Shown here: one piece after another, positions 25,140-35,418 of the stretch
Layout of the letters: every line of letters starts with the position of its first letter
Numbering within the stretch: position 1 is the stretch's first letter
Source: an uncultured Geobacter sp.
GTDB taxonomy: Bacteria; Desulfobacterota; Desulfuromonadia; Geobacterales; DSM-12255
Reading direction: 5' to 3'
DNA: 43,089 bases
NCBI GenBank assembly: GCA_937860145.1
Contig: CALMBF010000179.1
Location: forward strand, 1 to 43,089
Program-made: the position numbers and the translations under genes
The notes under the pieces: generated by a model
Seen by the model: the letters and a program-made list of their open reading frames with translations, nothing else
Database searches by the model: none
What the model was told of the DNA's origin: nothing

Positions 25140-26963
25140 GTGGAACCGGTAGAACAGCTGCGAAATAAACTCGGCTCTGCGGACGAGGAGGAGAGGCGTA
25201 GTGCCGCGCGCTCTCTGGCGGCCCATCCCCTTGCCGAGGTGAGGGACCTTGCCTTTGCCGCCCTTGGGGACGAGAGCTGGAGGGTCAGGAAAGAGGCGGT
25301 TGACCTGATGCTCTCCTATGTTCCCGACGAAAACCTGGCCCGTGACCTGATTTCACTCTTGTCTACGCAGGATAATGCCGGCTTGCGGAATTCCGTCGTT
25401 GAGGTGCTGCAGACGTTCGGATCCCGCGTCCTCCCCCAACTGGTCGAAGCCCTCGGACATGAAGATCCAGGGGTCCGCAAGTTCATCGTCGATATTCTGG
25501 GGGGGGTAGGTGATGTTGCCGCCATTCCGGAACTTTCGGCAGTGCTCGCTGACCAGGACCCCAACGTGGCGGCCGCTGCTGCGGAGAGTCTCGGGCTCAT
25601 CGGGGACGAACTCGCTCTGCCCCATCTCCTGAATGCCCTGGGAAGGGACGATTTCCTGTTCCGGTACGCAATACTGCAGGCGCTGGTCAGGATAGGACGA
25701 CCGGTACCCCTCGGGATGATTGTCCCCCTGGCAGAAAATCCCCTGCTGAAGAAAGCCCTTTTTGAGTGCATCGGAGTTGTCGGCAATCCCGACGCCGTGC
25801 TCCATCTGACTGATGGACTGCATGACCGGGCCAGGAATGTCCGGGAAGCTGCCCTCGTTGCTCTGGATTCGATCAGGGGCCGTTCAAGCAGGGAAGAGGT
25901 CGAGGGGGCGATTGACCCCTGCCTGCGGGAACTTTCCGGCACCGACACTGTCGAATACCTTCTGCTCACGGGTGAAAGTAACGACAGGAAGATCAAGTCC
26001 GCGGTGATTTCCATCCTGGGGGCAATCGGGGATGCCCGCGCTTTTGATCTCTTTGTGAAGGAATATCGTGACGAAAGCCTGCAACCTGTCGTCCTGCAGG
26101 CTTTGCACGACATGGGCTCCTCTGCGGGAGAGGTGCTCCGCAGCCGTTTTGAGACTGGGGAGGACGAGGAGCGCTGTATCATTGCCCACCTGTGCGGAGA
26201 ATTATGCTCCCCCGAATGTGTCAGGATCGCTGCTTCAGGGCTTCATGACCCCGTTCCCCTGGTGCGGGCACTCTCAGCCGAGGCAGCGGGCAAGGCACTG
26301 ATGACCGGGCTGATTCCCTCCGTCATTGCACTTCTGGATGATTCCTCTGCCGACGTGAGGCGCAGGGCAACCGGCGCTCTCGTTCGCCTGGCGGCAGTCG
26401 AAGGCGAGTCGGTGGCGGGCGCGGCAGTAAAGTTGGCAGATTCCCCTGACCCTGACGGTCGCCTGCAGTCTGTCAGGCTGTTCGCGGCACTTGGCGACGC
26501 AGGTCATTTGGGTCTCATGAGCAAGGATGAAGACCCCCGGGTCCGCCGGGAGGCGGTTTCCTCTCTCGGTGAACTGCATTCTCAGGAGAGCTCCGGCAGA
26601 CTGATAATGGCATTGACGGACGAAGACCCGGATGTGAGGGTGGCAGCGGCAACTGTCCTGGGATGGCCGGGATTTGCCGATGAGTCCGGGGCGTTGCTGA
26701 TGGCTCTGAACGATTCCTCTCCCCGTGTGCAGGTCGCCGCTCTCAAGAGCCTTGGCCGCAGGCGGGAACAATCAGCTTTGGAAAAAATTACTCCTCTTCT
26801 GGAAAACTCTACGGGGATGCTCCTCATCTCTGCCCTGCAGGCTGCGTTTCAGATTTCACCGGAGAAGGCGCTTCCGTACCTGCTCAAGGCGGAACAGGAT
26901 GACGATTATGAAGTGGTAAGAGTCGCCAGGGGGCTGATCGACAGTATGGCGGAAAGGGTCTGA
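25140..26963 (+). CDS. HEAT-repeat scaffold protein
   Basis: Almost the whole protein (607 aa) is made of HEAT/PBS-lyase-type helical repeats of about 31 residues, for example HEDPGVRKFIVDILGGVGD, DQDPNVAAAAAESLGLIGD and DEDPRVRREAVSSLGELHS. There is no signal peptide, membrane segment or enzymatic motif, so it is probably a cytosolic protein-protein interaction scaffold. The start is uncertain between GTG 25134 and GTG 25140; I favour 25140 because GAGG lies 5 bases upstream of it. The stop shares a base with the cheR start (TGATG). HEAT proteins are common in Geobacter genomes; one inside a che operon suggests a complex-organising job in place of or beside receptors. Confidence 0.87.
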   Translation: MEPVEQLRNKLGSADEEERRSAARSLAAHPLAEVRDLAFAALGDESWRVRKEAVDLMLSYVPDENLARDLISLLSTQDNAGLRNSVVEVLQTFGSRVLPQLVEALGHEDPGVRKFIVDILGGVGDVAAIPELSAVLADQDPNVAAAAAESLGLIGDELALPHLLNALGRDDFLFRYAILQALVRIGRPVPLGMIVPLAENPLLKKALFECIGVVGNPDAVLHLTDGLHDRARNVREAALVALDSIRGRSSREEVEGAIDPCLRELSGTDTVEYLLLTGESNDRKIKSAVISILGAIGDARAFDLFVKEYRDESLQPVVLQALHDMGSSAGEVLRSRFETGEDEERCIIAHLCGELCSPECVRIAASGLHDPVPLVRALSAEAAGKALMTGLIPSVIALLDDSSADVRRRATGALVRLAAVEGESVAGAAVKLADSPDPDGRLQSVRLFAALGDAGHLGLMSKDEDPRVRREAVSSLGELHSQESSGRLIMALTDEDPDVRVAAATVLGWPGFADESGALLMALNDSSPRVQVAALKSLGRRREQSALEKITPLLENSTGMLLISALQAAFQISPEKALPYLLKAEQDDDYEVVRVARGLIDSMAERV

Positions 26964-27838
26964 TGCTCTTTTTTGGTGATACTGACATAAAAATGACTGA
27001 CGATGAGTTCCTGCTTATCCGGGATCTTATCTATAACTACAGCGGTCTCTATTTTGCCGACGATAATCGTTTTCTCCTGGAACGTCGGCTCTCTCTCCGT
27101 TTGACGCAACTCCAGTTGGCCACGTTTCATGACTATTATTATTACCTGAGGTATGACCACAACAAGGATCAGGAACTTTCCGACATCATGGATGTCCTGA
27201 CAACGAACGAGACCTATTTCTTTCGCGAGGCATTCCAGCTTCGTGCTTTCTCCGAAGAGATCATTCCTGAACTGACTGCTGCCAAGAGCGCCAAAAAGGA
27301 CCGGACCCTCAGAATATGGAGTGCGGGATGTTCCACCGGCGAGGAACCTTACACCATCGCCATGCTTCTTCTGGACCGGCCTGAACTCTTGGGCTGGAGG
27401 ATAGAGATCGTCGGGACCGACATCAGCCAGCGGGTTTTGCACCAGGCTCGCAAGGGAGTGTATGGCAGTTCCTCATTTCGGGTTACTGATGACAGTTATA
27501 AACAACGTTACTTTAATGAGCAGGAAGGCGGTTTCAGGATTGCCGACAGGGTACGGGAACTGGTAACATTCAGTCGACTGAATCTGTATGACCAGAGCAG
27601 ATTCCTTGTCCTGGGCAAAATGGATATCGTCTTCTGCCGCAACGTGATCATCTATTTCGACCTGCCGGCGAAGAAGCGGGTCGTCGAGCAGTTTTACGGC
27701 AGTTTGAACCCGGGGGGATTTCTTCTCCTGGGACATTCCGAATCGTTGATGAACATAACGACGGCTTTCAAGCTGAGACATCTGAAAAACGACATGGTAT
27801 ACGAAAAGCCTTTTACAGGTGATGCGGGGTACGTGTGA
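26963..27838 (+). CDS. cheR: chemotaxis protein methyltransferase CheR
   Basis: This SAM-dependent enzyme methylates glutamates of chemoreceptors. The N-terminal helical domain ends in [10 protein letters not shown]. The SAM site is [18 protein letters not shown] (about residues 115-132), with EIVGTDIS and the catalytic-domain [10 protein letters not shown] downstream. At 291 aa the length is typical; no TPR tail is present. The ATG at 26963 overlaps the HEAT stop, and the stop overlaps the cheB GTG, so the three are coupled. Its substrate is an open question because no methyl-accepting receptor gene is in the window; receptors may be encoded elsewhere. Confidence 0.95.
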   Translation: MLFFGDTDIKMTDDEFLLIRDLIYNYSGLYFADDNRFLLERRLSLRLTQLQLATFHDYYYYLRYDHNKDQELSDIMDVLTTNETYFFREAFQLRAFSEEIIPELTAAKSAKKDRTLRIWSAGCSTGEEPYTIAMLLLDRPELLGWRIEIVGTDISQRVLHQARKGVYGSSSFRVTDDSYKQRYFNEQEGGFRIADRVRELVTFSRLNLYDQSRFLVLGKMDIVFCRNVIIYFDLPAKKRVVEQFYGSLNPGGFLLLGHSESLMNITTAFKLRHLKNDMVYEKPFTGDAGYV

Positions 27839-28911
27839 AAACCGTCCGGGTTCTGGTTATAGACGATTCCGCCTATAGCAGGCGGACGATCATCAAGCTG
27901 CTCGAGGAGCTTTCAGGCGTCGAGGTGGTAGGGTACGCCGCCAACGGTGAAGAGGGTCTGCGCAAGGTCATCGATCTTCGTCCCGACCTGATAACCCTTG
28001 ATCTTGAGATGCCCGGCATGGACGGATTTACCCTCCTGCGCATCATCATGAATGCCTGTCCGACGCCGGTGATCGTCGTCAGCGCCCAGAACGAGGATGA
28101 ACGGGTTTTCAAGGCGATGGAACTGGGCGCGGTCGACTTTGTTGCCAAGCCGGGGAGAGTGATTTCCGAGCAGTTGCTGGAAATCCGCGATGAACTGCAG
28201 CAGAAAGTGTCCAACGTCTTCAATCTCAATCTGCAGGGGCTGAAAATACGGACCAAGATGGTCGTGCAGGAGGAGAATCTTCCTGTGCGCAAGCTGGCCA
28301 GGCTGCCGAGGGGGGGGAGGCAGAAGTTCGAGCTGGTCACCATCGGCTCATCCACCGGGGGGCCACCGGCACTGCAGAAGATCCTCTCGCAGTTTCCCGG
28401 CACGTTGCCCTTTACGGTACTCATCTCCCAGCACATGCCGGCAGGGTTCACCAGGGCATTTGCCGAACGACTGAACCGGATGTTCCCGTTCGATATCCAT
28501 GAAGCCATTGATGGCGAAGTCGTGAAACCGAATACCGTTCTTATTGCCCCCGGCGGGATGAATATGGTGTCCGCACAGCTGAGGGACCAGATAATCGTGC
28601 AGCTCAAGATCCCGTCCAAGGAGGATAAATATATCCCCTCGGTGAACGCGATGTTCTCATCGGTGGCCAAGACCTATGGCAATCGGGCGCTGGCAGTCGT
28701 CCTTACCGGCATGGGGAATGATGGCAGTCAGGGGGTCGTGAGTATCAAGAATGCCGGTGGAGGGGTCCTTGCCGAAGCTGAAGAGTCGGCAGTCGTCTTC
28801 GGCATGCCCAGGGAAGCGATTTCTACTGGAGTCGTTGACAAAATCATACCCCTTGATCTGATGGCGGGAGCGATCATGGAGTGTTGCGGTTTTGTGGCCG
28901 GGAAAGTTTAA
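27835..28911 (+). CDS. cheB: chemotaxis methylesterase CheB
   Basis: This is a receptor glutamate methylesterase/deamidase regulated by a receiver. The receiver has D10/D11, phosphoacceptor D56 in [12 protein letters not shown] and K105. The catalytic domain carries the triad S173 ([10 protein letters not shown]), H200 ([10 protein letters not shown]) and D296 ([11 protein letters not shown]). At 358 aa it is complete. The start is GTG 27835, overlapping the cheR stop by four bases (GTGA). With CheR it provides adaptation, so the pathway is expected to have methylated receptors somewhere in the genome. It is the last gene in the tightly overlapping HEAT-cheR-cheB block. Confidence 0.96.
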   Translation: MKTVRVLVIDDSAYSRRTIIKLLEELSGVEVVGYAANGEEGLRKVIDLRPDLITLDLEMPGMDGFTLLRIIMNACPTPVIVVSAQNEDERVFKAMELGAVDFVAKPGRVISEQLLEIRDELQQKVSNVFNLNLQGLKIRTKMVVQEENLPVRKLARLPRGGRQKFELVTIGSSTGGPPALQKILSQFPGTLPFTVLISQHMPAGFTRAFAERLNRMFPFDIHEAIDGEVVKPNTVLIAPGGMNMVSAQLRDQIIVQLKIPSKEDKYIPSVNAMFSSVAKTYGNRALAVVLTGMGNDGSQGVVSIKNAGGGVLAEAEESAVVFGMPREAISTGVVDKIIPLDLMAGAIMECCGFVAGKV

Positions 28912-28925
28912 AGGAGGGGAATTTA

Positions 28926-29750
28926 ATGTCCATTGAGGAAGAGTCGGGATACCGGGGAAAGGCGGAAGAGTTTCTCCAGGCATTTAAGAAGGGGGCCGAA
29001 TTTACCCAGGACCTGCTGCGGGAGAACGAACGGTTGCGCTATCGGGTTCTGGAACTGGAAAACTCCCTTAACAGCATGACTGCCGGAGGGGGGACGGACA
29101 GTCAGAGCCAGGCCCTCATGTCGCGTATCAAGGTGCTGGAGCAGGAGAAGCAGGACATCCTCGACCGCATCAGGCAGATCGAGGACGAAAACCAGGATTT
29201 CGCCAACCGGTACGTGGAGATCGAAGCGGAGAACAACAATCTTGCCAACCTGTACATCGCCAGCTACCAGCTCCATTCGACCCTTGACTTCAAGGAGGTC
29301 CTGCAGATAATCATGGAAATCGTCATCAACCTCATCGGCGCCGAAGAGTTCGCCCTGATGCTGTTGGATGAAAAAACCGGTGATCTGCAAGCAGTGGCGT
29401 GTGAAGGTCTGGACAGGGACGAGATACCCCCTGTCAAGCTCGGTAGCGGTCTGATCGGCCAGACGTTGCAGAGCGGCGAGAGCTATTTCTGTGATGATGT
29501 TGAAGGATACAAGCGGGATATCCTCAGTCCGATGGTCTGTGTCCCGCTCAAGATAAAGGACCATGTAATCGGTGTTCTTGCGATTTACAAGCTGTTGCTG
29601 CAGAAGGACCAATTTGCCCAGGTCGATTACGAGCTTTTTACGCTGCTTGCCGGTCATGCCGCAACAGCCATTTTCGGCGCCAGGCTCTACTCCGATTCGG
29701 AGAGAAGACTGTCGACCATTCAAGGGTTTCTTGATCTTTTGACCAAATAG
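28926..29750 (+). CDS. coiled-coil GAF domain protein
   Basis: The N-terminal 110 residues form a long coiled coil rich in Glu, Gln and Leu (LLRENERLRYRVLELENSL; later IKVLEQEKQDILDRI). From about residue 115 a GAF domain follows (YQLHSTLDFKEVLQIIMEIV, then GLIGQTLQSGESYF and MVCVPLKIKDHVIGVLAIY). No kinase, cyclase or other output is attached. GAF domains bind small ligands or cofactors; the ligand here cannot be predicted. It could act as the sensory input missing from the cluster, joined by its coiled coil. The ATG at 28926 (274 aa) follows AAAGGAGGGG, a strong ribosome binding site, 14 bases after the cheB stop. Confidence 0.86.
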   Translation: MSIEEESGYRGKAEEFLQAFKKGAEFTQDLLRENERLRYRVLELENSLNSMTAGGGTDSQSQALMSRIKVLEQEKQDILDRIRQIEDENQDFANRYVEIEAENNNLANLYIASYQLHSTLDFKEVLQIIMEIVINLIGAEEFALMLLDEKTGDLQAVACEGLDRDEIPPVKLGSGLIGQTLQSGESYFCDDVEGYKRDILSPMVCVPLKIKDHVIGVLAIYKLLLQKDQFAQVDYELFTLLAGHAATAIFGARLYSDSERRLSTIQGFLDLLTK

Positions 29751-29780
29751 TCATTTATTGATATAGCTCGGAGGAGAGTT

Positions 29781-30158
29781 ATGGCAGATTACAACATATT
29801 GATAGTTGAAGATTCCCCGACCATGAGACAGCTTATCTCCTTTGCACTCAAGCGTATCAGGGGGGTGCGGATTGTTGAGGCAGGTGACGGGGTTGACGGC
29901 CTGAAAAAGATATCTGCCGAGAAGTTCGACATGATATTCACCGACATAAACATGCCGGTCATGGATGGACTGAAACTGATCAGTCTCGTGCGTGATGATG
30001 CTAACCACAAGGGGGTCCCCATTGTGGTAATCACAACCGAAGGCGCCCAGGAGGACCGGCAGAGAGCCCTGGCTCTCGGCGCCAATGACTACATCACCAA
30101 GCCGATCCAGCCCAACAGGATTCTCGAGGTTGCAAAGCAGTTGCTGCATTTTGCATGA
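29781..30158 (+). CDS. cheY: CheY-like response regulator
   Basis: This is a receiver-only protein of 125 aa with a full set of phosphorylation residues: the ED pair in ILIVEDSPTMR, the phosphoacceptor Asp in IFTDINMPVMDG, Thr in ITTEGAQED and Lys in ITKPI. It closely resembles the CheY at 19001 in the DINMP and TTEG/STEG segments, so the two may be paralogues at the two ends of the cluster. The ATG at 29781 follows GGAGGAGAG. It ends 25 bases before the 27-haem cytochrome gene, which has its own ribosome binding site, so co-transcription is likely. Confidence 0.93.
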   Translation: MADYNILIVEDSPTMRQLISFALKRIRGVRIVEAGDGVDGLKKISAEKFDMIFTDINMPVMDGLKLISLVRDDANHKGVPIVVITTEGAQEDRQRALALGANDYITKPIQPNRILEVAKQLLHFA

Positions 30159-30183
30159 AAGGTTCCGGCCCAAGGAGAATTGA

Positions 30184-32328
30184 GTGAGACGCTTCTGGTT
30201 GCAGGCGCTTCTGCTGGTGTGCCTGCCTGTTTTACTGTTTGCAAAAGATTTCAAGAATGCCACGATCAAGACAGCCACTGTGGGGAACGTCCCGTTTCCC
30301 CACGATCCTCACCTGAAGAAACTTGGGAATAACTGCACCATTTGTCACAACTCCATCTTTGCCATCGGGGCCAAGAACCCTACTGTTACCATGGCTGAGA
30401 TGGAGACCGGCAAGTCCTGTGGCATATGCCACAACAAGGTCCGTGCGTTTGGTTTGTCGGAGTGTGCTACCTGCCACAACACGAAGGAGATCGGGATCAA
30501 GATCCCGAATTTCGGATCAGTACTTTTCAGTCACAAATTCCACCTTTCCTCGTTCACCTGTACCGATTGCCATACCAGGCTTTTCAAGGCAGACGGCACC
30601 AATCCGCATGTCACGATGAAGCAGATGGAGGGGGGCATCTCCTGTGGCGGATGCCATGACGGCAAGACCGCCTTCAGCGTCACCGGCAGTTGCACCAAGT
30701 GTCATGCCGTCAAGGACATCAGTTTCGATGCCGATGCTCTTTTCAGCCATAACATCCACCTGGGGATGGGGTATCAGTGCGGCAACTGCCACAGCAAGCT
30801 TTTCATCGCCGGTCCCAACAGCAAGCGGTATCTGATGATGGACATGGAGATGGGGCTTTCCTGCGGCGGCTGTCACAACGGCAAGGATGCCTTCTCGGTA
30901 CAGGGGGATTGCAACAAGTGCCATACCGCCACTCCCGATGTCAGTTTCAAGGGGGGGGGAGGGGCACTCTTCAGCCATAAAATACATACCGACGTGGCTA
31001 AAAAGATGTACGTCTGTGTCGACTGTCACAGTGGCATTTTTGTCGGGGGGGTAAAGAGTCGCCGGTATACCATGGGGGAGATGGAGCAGGACCGCTCCTG
31101 CGGAGCATGTCACGACTCCAAGATTGCCTTCAGTGTCACCGGGAGCTGCGACAGGTGCCACAATAAAACCAAGGAGATAACCTTTACCTTGGCCAACGCG
31201 GGCAAGGTCGAGTTCAGCCACACGTTCCACCTAGGGATGTACAAGTGTGATGACTGCCACAACAAGATTTTCACAACCGGGGCGCAGCGCAAGACCTATA
31301 CGATGGCCCAGATGGAGAAAGGGGCGTCGTGCGGCGCCTGCCATGACGGGAAGACGGCGTTTTCCGTTGCCAAGGAGTGCAGCAAATGCCATCCCGTGAG
31401 GGATATCTTCTTCAAGGCGGAGGCCAAGTTCCCCCATACGCGCCACCTCGAGATGTACAGCTGCAGCGACTGCCACAATGCCTTTTTTACCCCCAACACC
31501 GAGAACAAGCGCTACACCATGGCGGAAATGGAACAGGACCGCTCCTGCGGCGCCTGTCATGACAGCATTTTCGCATTTTCTGTGAAGGGTGATTGCGGTC
31601 GCTGCCACATATCGACCAAGGAGATCAAGTTCGCCGTTCGTGAGACCGGTCCGGTGACCTTCAGCCACAAGTTCCACACAGGCCTGTACAAGTGCGTTGA
31701 ATGTCATTACGGGATCTTCCCGACAGGAAAGAGCGCGAAGCGTTTCAATATGGCACAGATGGAGAACGGAAACTCCTGCGGAGCATGCCACGACGGTAAG
31801 ACGGCATTCTCCGTAAAAGGTTCCTGCGACAAGTGTCACCCGGTAAAGGATATCGTCTTCAGGGATTCGGGGGCACTGTTCAGCCACAAGTTCCACCTTG
31901 ACATGTACCGTTGTACCGACTGCCATGACAAGACATTCATTCCGGCGGAGGGGAACCGGCGGTATTCCATGACCGAAATGGAAGGGGGGGCATCCTGTGG
32001 GGTCTGCCATAACGGCAAGGATGCTTTTACCGTCAAGGATAACTGCCAGAAGTGTCATCCCCTGCTGAAGGCGATCCGGTATGACTTCCCGAACAAGAAG
32101 GATGTCCAGCCGGTGACGTTCAGTCACAAGGTCCATCTGGGTCGCGGGTACCGTTGCAGTGACTGTCACTACAAGATCGTACCGGCAAGCGTGAACAGAA
32201 AGCCAGTCACCATGAGGGATATGAATCTCGGCAAGTCGTGTGGCGCCTGTCACGGATTCCAGATGGCCTTTTCGACGAGAGATGCACAAAATTGCGAGAG
32301 ATGTCATAAACCCGAGCAGTATGAATAA
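30184..32328 (+). CDS. 27-haem c-type cytochrome made of nine triheme c7-type modules
   Basis: I count 27 CxxCH haem motifs in 714 aa, arranged as nine repeats of three. Each repeat of about 75 aa opens with an FSHxxHL-type stretch supplying axial His ligands, then CxxCH, a TMxxMExGxSCGxCH segment and a final CxKCH. This is the c7-type triheme nanowire-like module. A signal peptide (residues 1-20, ending LLFA) sends it to the periplasm; no lipobox or anchor is present. It would form an elongated chain of haems for electron storage or transfer. The start is GTG 30184 behind AAGGAGAA. It follows cheY by 25 bases and precedes leuS. A G9 tract at 30951 lies between modules three and four. Confidence 0.95.
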   Translation: MRRFWLQALLLVCLPVLLFAKDFKNATIKTATVGNVPFPHDPHLKKLGNNCTICHNSIFAIGAKNPTVTMAEMETGKSCGICHNKVRAFGLSECATCHNTKEIGIKIPNFGSVLFSHKFHLSSFTCTDCHTRLFKADGTNPHVTMKQMEGGISCGGCHDGKTAFSVTGSCTKCHAVKDISFDADALFSHNIHLGMGYQCGNCHSKLFIAGPNSKRYLMMDMEMGLSCGGCHNGKDAFSVQGDCNKCHTATPDVSFKGGGGALFSHKIHTDVAKKMYVCVDCHSGIFVGGVKSRRYTMGEMEQDRSCGACHDSKIAFSVTGSCDRCHNKTKEITFTLANAGKVEFSHTFHLGMYKCDDCHNKIFTTGAQRKTYTMAQMEKGASCGACHDGKTAFSVAKECSKCHPVRDIFFKAEAKFPHTRHLEMYSCSDCHNAFFTPNTENKRYTMAEMEQDRSCGACHDSIFAFSVKGDCGRCHISTKEIKFAVRETGPVTFSHKFHTGLYKCVECHYGIFPTGKSAKRFNMAQMENGNSCGACHDGKTAFSVKGSCDKCHPVKDIVFRDSGALFSHKFHLDMYRCTDCHDKTFIPAEGNRRYSMTEMEGGASCGVCHNGKDAFTVKDNCQKCHPLLKAIRYDFPNKKDVQPVTFSHKVHLGRGYRCSDCHYKIVPASVNRKPVTMRDMNLGKSCGACHGFQMAFSTRDAQNCERCHKPEQYE
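30951..30959 (+). repeat. G9 homopolymer inside the 27-haem cytochrome gene
   Basis: Nine consecutive G bases, followed by A and four more G, encode a Gly-rich joint (KGGGGA) before the fourth module. Slippage by one base would truncate the protein after about nine haems. Confidence 0.85.
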
Positions 32329-32359
32329 ATTGGTCTTATCCAATGACGGAGGTCGAGAA

Positions 32360-34828
32360 GTGGAAGAAAAGTATTCGCCCGCTGCAGTAGAAGGGAAGTG
32401 GCAGAACAAATGGGCGTTGGAGAAGAGTTTCAAGGTCAGCGAAGATGCCGGTCGTGAGAAATATTACCTCCTCGAGATGTTTCCCTATCCGTCCGGACGT
32501 ATCCACATGGGACATGTCCGTAACTACTCGATCGGCGACGTCGTCGGCCGCTTCAAGCGGATGAGGGGGTTCAACGTCCTTCACCCCATGGGGTGGGATG
32601 CGTTCGGGATGCCGGCGGAAAATGCCGCCATCCAGAACAAGACCCATCCTGCCAAGTGGACCAAGGAGAACATCGAGTACATGCGTGGCCAGTTGAAACG
32701 CATGGGGCTCTCCTATGACTGGGACCGCGAGCTGGCAACCTGTGATGTGGAGTATTACCGCTGGGAGCAGAGGATCTTCCTGGAGATGTTCGAGAAAGGA
32801 CTTGCCTACAAGCGGAGCTCATTCGTCAACTGGTGCCCGTCCTGCGAAACGGTCCTTGCCAACGAGCAGGTCGAGGATGGCTCGTGCTGGCGCTGCGACA
32901 GCGTTGTCGTTCAGAAAGAGCTCGAGCAGTGGTTTTTCAGAATAACCGCATATGCCGAGGAGTTGCTGGAGTTTACCGACAAACTGCCCGGGTGGCCGGA
33001 GCGGGTCCTCGTCATGCAGAGAAACTGGATCGGCAAGAGCTACGGCTGTGAAATAGACTTCCCCCTGGAAGGTGACGGGTTTATCAAGGTCTTTACGACC
33101 CGGCAGGACACCCTTTTCGGCGCAACGTTCATGTCTCTGGCTCCTGAACATCCCCTGGCGCTCTCCCTGACCACACCCGACCGCCACGCCGATGTGGCAG
33201 CATTTGTCGAGAAGGTGAAGCAGACCGACAAGATCAAGCGGACGGCCGATGACATGGAGAAGGAGGGGGTCTTTACCGGCTCGTACTGTATCAACCCCGC
33301 CACCGGCGTGCGGATGCCGGTGTATCTGGCCAACTTCGTCCTTCCCGACTACGGTACCGGCGCGGTGATGGCCGTTCCCACCCATGACCAGCGTGATTTC
33401 GAATTCGCCAAAAAATACGGCCTGCCGCTCAAGATGGTCATCCAGCCCGAGGGTGAAGCGCTGGATCCGGAAACCATGACCGCCGCCTTTACCGAGGCTG
33501 GCACCATGGTCAATTCGGACCGGTTTGACGGCATGGTGAGCACTGATGCGAAAGAGCGGATTGCCTCATGGCTGGAGGCCGAGGGGAAAGGGACGAAGAC
33601 GGTAAACTTCCGTCTGCGGGACTGGGGCATCTCCCGCCAGAGGTACTGGGGTAATCCGATTCCCATCATCTACTGCGACTGCTGCGGTACCGTTCCGGTC
33701 CCTGAAAAGGATCTGCCGGTCGAACTCCCCCTTGATGTCGCCTTTACCGGCGAAGGGGGAAGTCCCCTGGCCAGAATCGACTCTTTTGTCAATGTCGACT
33801 GCCCGCGCTGCGGCAAGCCGGCCCGCCGGGAAACCGATACCATGGACACCTTTGTCGAGTCATCCTGGTATTTTCTGAGGTACTGCTGCCCCGATTTCAC
33901 CGGCGGCCCCCTGGACAGTGACAGGGTGCGGTACTGGATGTCCGTGGACCAGTATATCGGCGGCATCGAGCACGCCGTCCTCCACCTCCTCTATGCGCGT
34001 TTCTTCACCAAGGTGCTGAGGGATCTCGGCTACATCACCGTGGATGAGCCGTTTACCAACCTTCTTACCCAAGGGATGGTCATCAAGGATGGCGCCAAGA
34101 TGAGCAAGTCAAAGGGTAATGTTGTCGATCCCAACGCGCTGATCGAGAAGTACGGTGCCGACACTGCCCGGCTCTTCTCTCTCTTCGCGGCTCCCCCGGA
34201 AAAGGATCTGGACTGGAACGACCAGGGGGTCGACGGCAGCTTCCGTTTTCTCAACAGGCTCTGGAAGCTGGTCACCGAGTGTCTCCCCTTCATCGGCTCG
34301 ACGCTCGCCGTTGATCCGGCTGCTCTCTCCGATGATGCACGGTCATTGCGCCGGCTGGTTCACAAAACCATCCGCAAGGTTACTGCCGACCTGGACGAGC
34401 GTTTTCATTTCAATACGGCCATTGCGGCCATCATGGAGCTGGTGAACGGCATCCATGCCTTCTCCGGAAAGAACCTTCCCGAAAACAGTTCACTTGTGAA
34501 GGAAGCACTGGAGAGCACGCTTCTGCTCCTGTATCCGTTTGTCCCCCATTTCTCCGAAGAGCTGTGGGAGAGGCTGGGCCACACCGGCGGCATCGAACTG
34601 GCCGGCTGGCCATCGTTTGACGCCGAAGCAGCAGCCGACGAGGAGCTGCTCATCGTGGTCCAGGTTAACGGCAAGCTGCGTGGCCGCATAACCGTGCCCG
34701 TCGACGCGGCGGAAGAAACGGTGAAGTCAGCTGCCCTAGCCGATGAACGGGTAGCCCCCTACCTCGAAGGCAAAACTCCGAGGAAGGTCATTTACGTCCC
34801 CGGCAAACTGCTCAACGTGGTGGTTTAA
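32360..34828 (+). CDS. leuS: leucyl-tRNA synthetase
   Basis: This class I synthetase charges tRNA-Leu. It shows the HIGH-type HMGH (after PYPSGRI), the KMSKS as AKMSKSKGN, the zinc-type Cys cluster near residue 155 (CPSCETVL), and the editing (CP1) domain with [19 protein letters not shown]. The C-terminal anticodon-binding part ends with [17 protein letters not shown], the normal finish. I chose GTG 32360 because GGAGG lies 7 bases upstream and the protein then opens as [15 protein letters not shown], the family norm; ATG 32321 overlaps the end of the cytochrome gene. This gives 822 aa. It heads the conserved leuS-lptE-holA group. Confidence 0.96.
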   Translation: MEEKYSPAAVEGKWQNKWALEKSFKVSEDAGREKYYLLEMFPYPSGRIHMGHVRNYSIGDVVGRFKRMRGFNVLHPMGWDAFGMPAENAAIQNKTHPAKWTKENIEYMRGQLKRMGLSYDWDRELATCDVEYYRWEQRIFLEMFEKGLAYKRSSFVNWCPSCETVLANEQVEDGSCWRCDSVVVQKELEQWFFRITAYAEELLEFTDKLPGWPERVLVMQRNWIGKSYGCEIDFPLEGDGFIKVFTTRQDTLFGATFMSLAPEHPLALSLTTPDRHADVAAFVEKVKQTDKIKRTADDMEKEGVFTGSYCINPATGVRMPVYLANFVLPDYGTGAVMAVPTHDQRDFEFAKKYGLPLKMVIQPEGEALDPETMTAAFTEAGTMVNSDRFDGMVSTDAKERIASWLEAEGKGTKTVNFRLRDWGISRQRYWGNPIPIIYCDCCGTVPVPEKDLPVELPLDVAFTGEGGSPLARIDSFVNVDCPRCGKPARRETDTMDTFVESSWYFLRYCCPDFTGGPLDSDRVRYWMSVDQYIGGIEHAVLHLLYARFFTKVLRDLGYITVDEPFTNLLTQGMVIKDGAKMSKSKGNVVDPNALIEKYGADTARLFSLFAAPPEKDLDWNDQGVDGSFRFLNRLWKLVTECLPFIGSTLAVDPAALSDDARSLRRLVHKTIRKVTADLDERFHFNTAIAAIMELVNGIHAFSGKNLPENSSLVKEALESTLLLLYPFVPHFSEELWERLGHTGGIELAGWPSFDAEAAADEELLIVVQVNGKLRGRITVPVDAAEETVKSAALADERVAPYLEGKTPRKVIYVPGKLLNVVV

Positions 34829-34831
34829 ACG

Positions 34832-35338
34832 GTGCTGAGAATATTGTCGATGGTCATATTCGCCGCATTCGCCCTCACCGGTTGCGGTTATTCTGTCGTG
34901 CAGAAAGGTGCCGGTCCGTTTGCCGGGCGTTCGATGCATCTGGAGATGTTTGCCAACAGGACCTACCAGCCGGACATCGAAGGCAGGCTCCGCCTGTTCC
35001 TGGTCGACGAACTCTCCGCTTCCTCGTCGGCCAGGCTGGCGGAGAGCACCGATGCCGACCTGCTCGTTACCGGTGACGTGGAGTCGCTGACCATTGAAAA
35101 TGCTGCCTTCACCCAGCTGGACCGGGCGGGAGTCTATCGGATGGTCCTTACCGTGCAGGCACGGGTCAGTGACAGGAAAAGCGGCAAAATCCTGTGGAAA
35201 GGGACGGAGACGGTGCGGGAGGAGTACCCGGCCGGAACCGACATGGCGCTGCAGCGAAATGCCCGCGATACGGCGATTTCCTCAGTCTGCAAAGAGATGG
35301 CCCGGCATCTCGTCAGCCAGATGAACCGGGCATTCTGA
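34832..35338 (+). CDS. lptE: LPS assembly lipoprotein LptE
   Basis: LptE plugs the LptD barrel and helps place lipopolysaccharide in the outer membrane. The signal peptide ends in the lipobox LTGC (acylated Cys about residue 18), followed by GYSVVQKG. The mature part shows the family pattern: LEMFANRTYQPDIEGRLRL, then a beta strand TGDVESLTIENAAF and the late WKGTETVREEYPAG. At 168 aa the length is right. Sequence identity in this family is low, but the position between leuS and holA matches the E. coli order and strengthens the call. The start is GTG 34832, three bases after the leuS stop, so translation is probably coupled. Confidence 0.88.
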   Translation: MLRILSMVIFAAFALTGCGYSVVQKGAGPFAGRSMHLEMFANRTYQPDIEGRLRLFLVDELSASSSARLAESTDADLLVTGDVESLTIENAAFTQLDRAGVYRMVLTVQARVSDRKSGKILWKGTETVREEYPAGTDMALQRNARDTAISSVCKEMARHLVSQMNRAF

Positions 35339-35418
35339 GTGGACACCGACTCACCGGAAACGCAGCGGCGGTATGGCCGTTTGCAGATCCGCAGCGCCCC
35401 CCCAGGGCATGAGGGACA

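Noticed and set aside
30250-32300. Regularly spaced repeats resembling a CRISPR or tandem DNA array
   Set aside because: The periodicity is at protein level (triheme modules of about 75 codons) with divergent DNA and no short identical repeats.
31231-32433. 400-aa minus-strand reading frame opposite the cytochrome
   Set aside because: Shadow of the repeated haem modules; its apparent internal repeats come from the sense-strand repeats.
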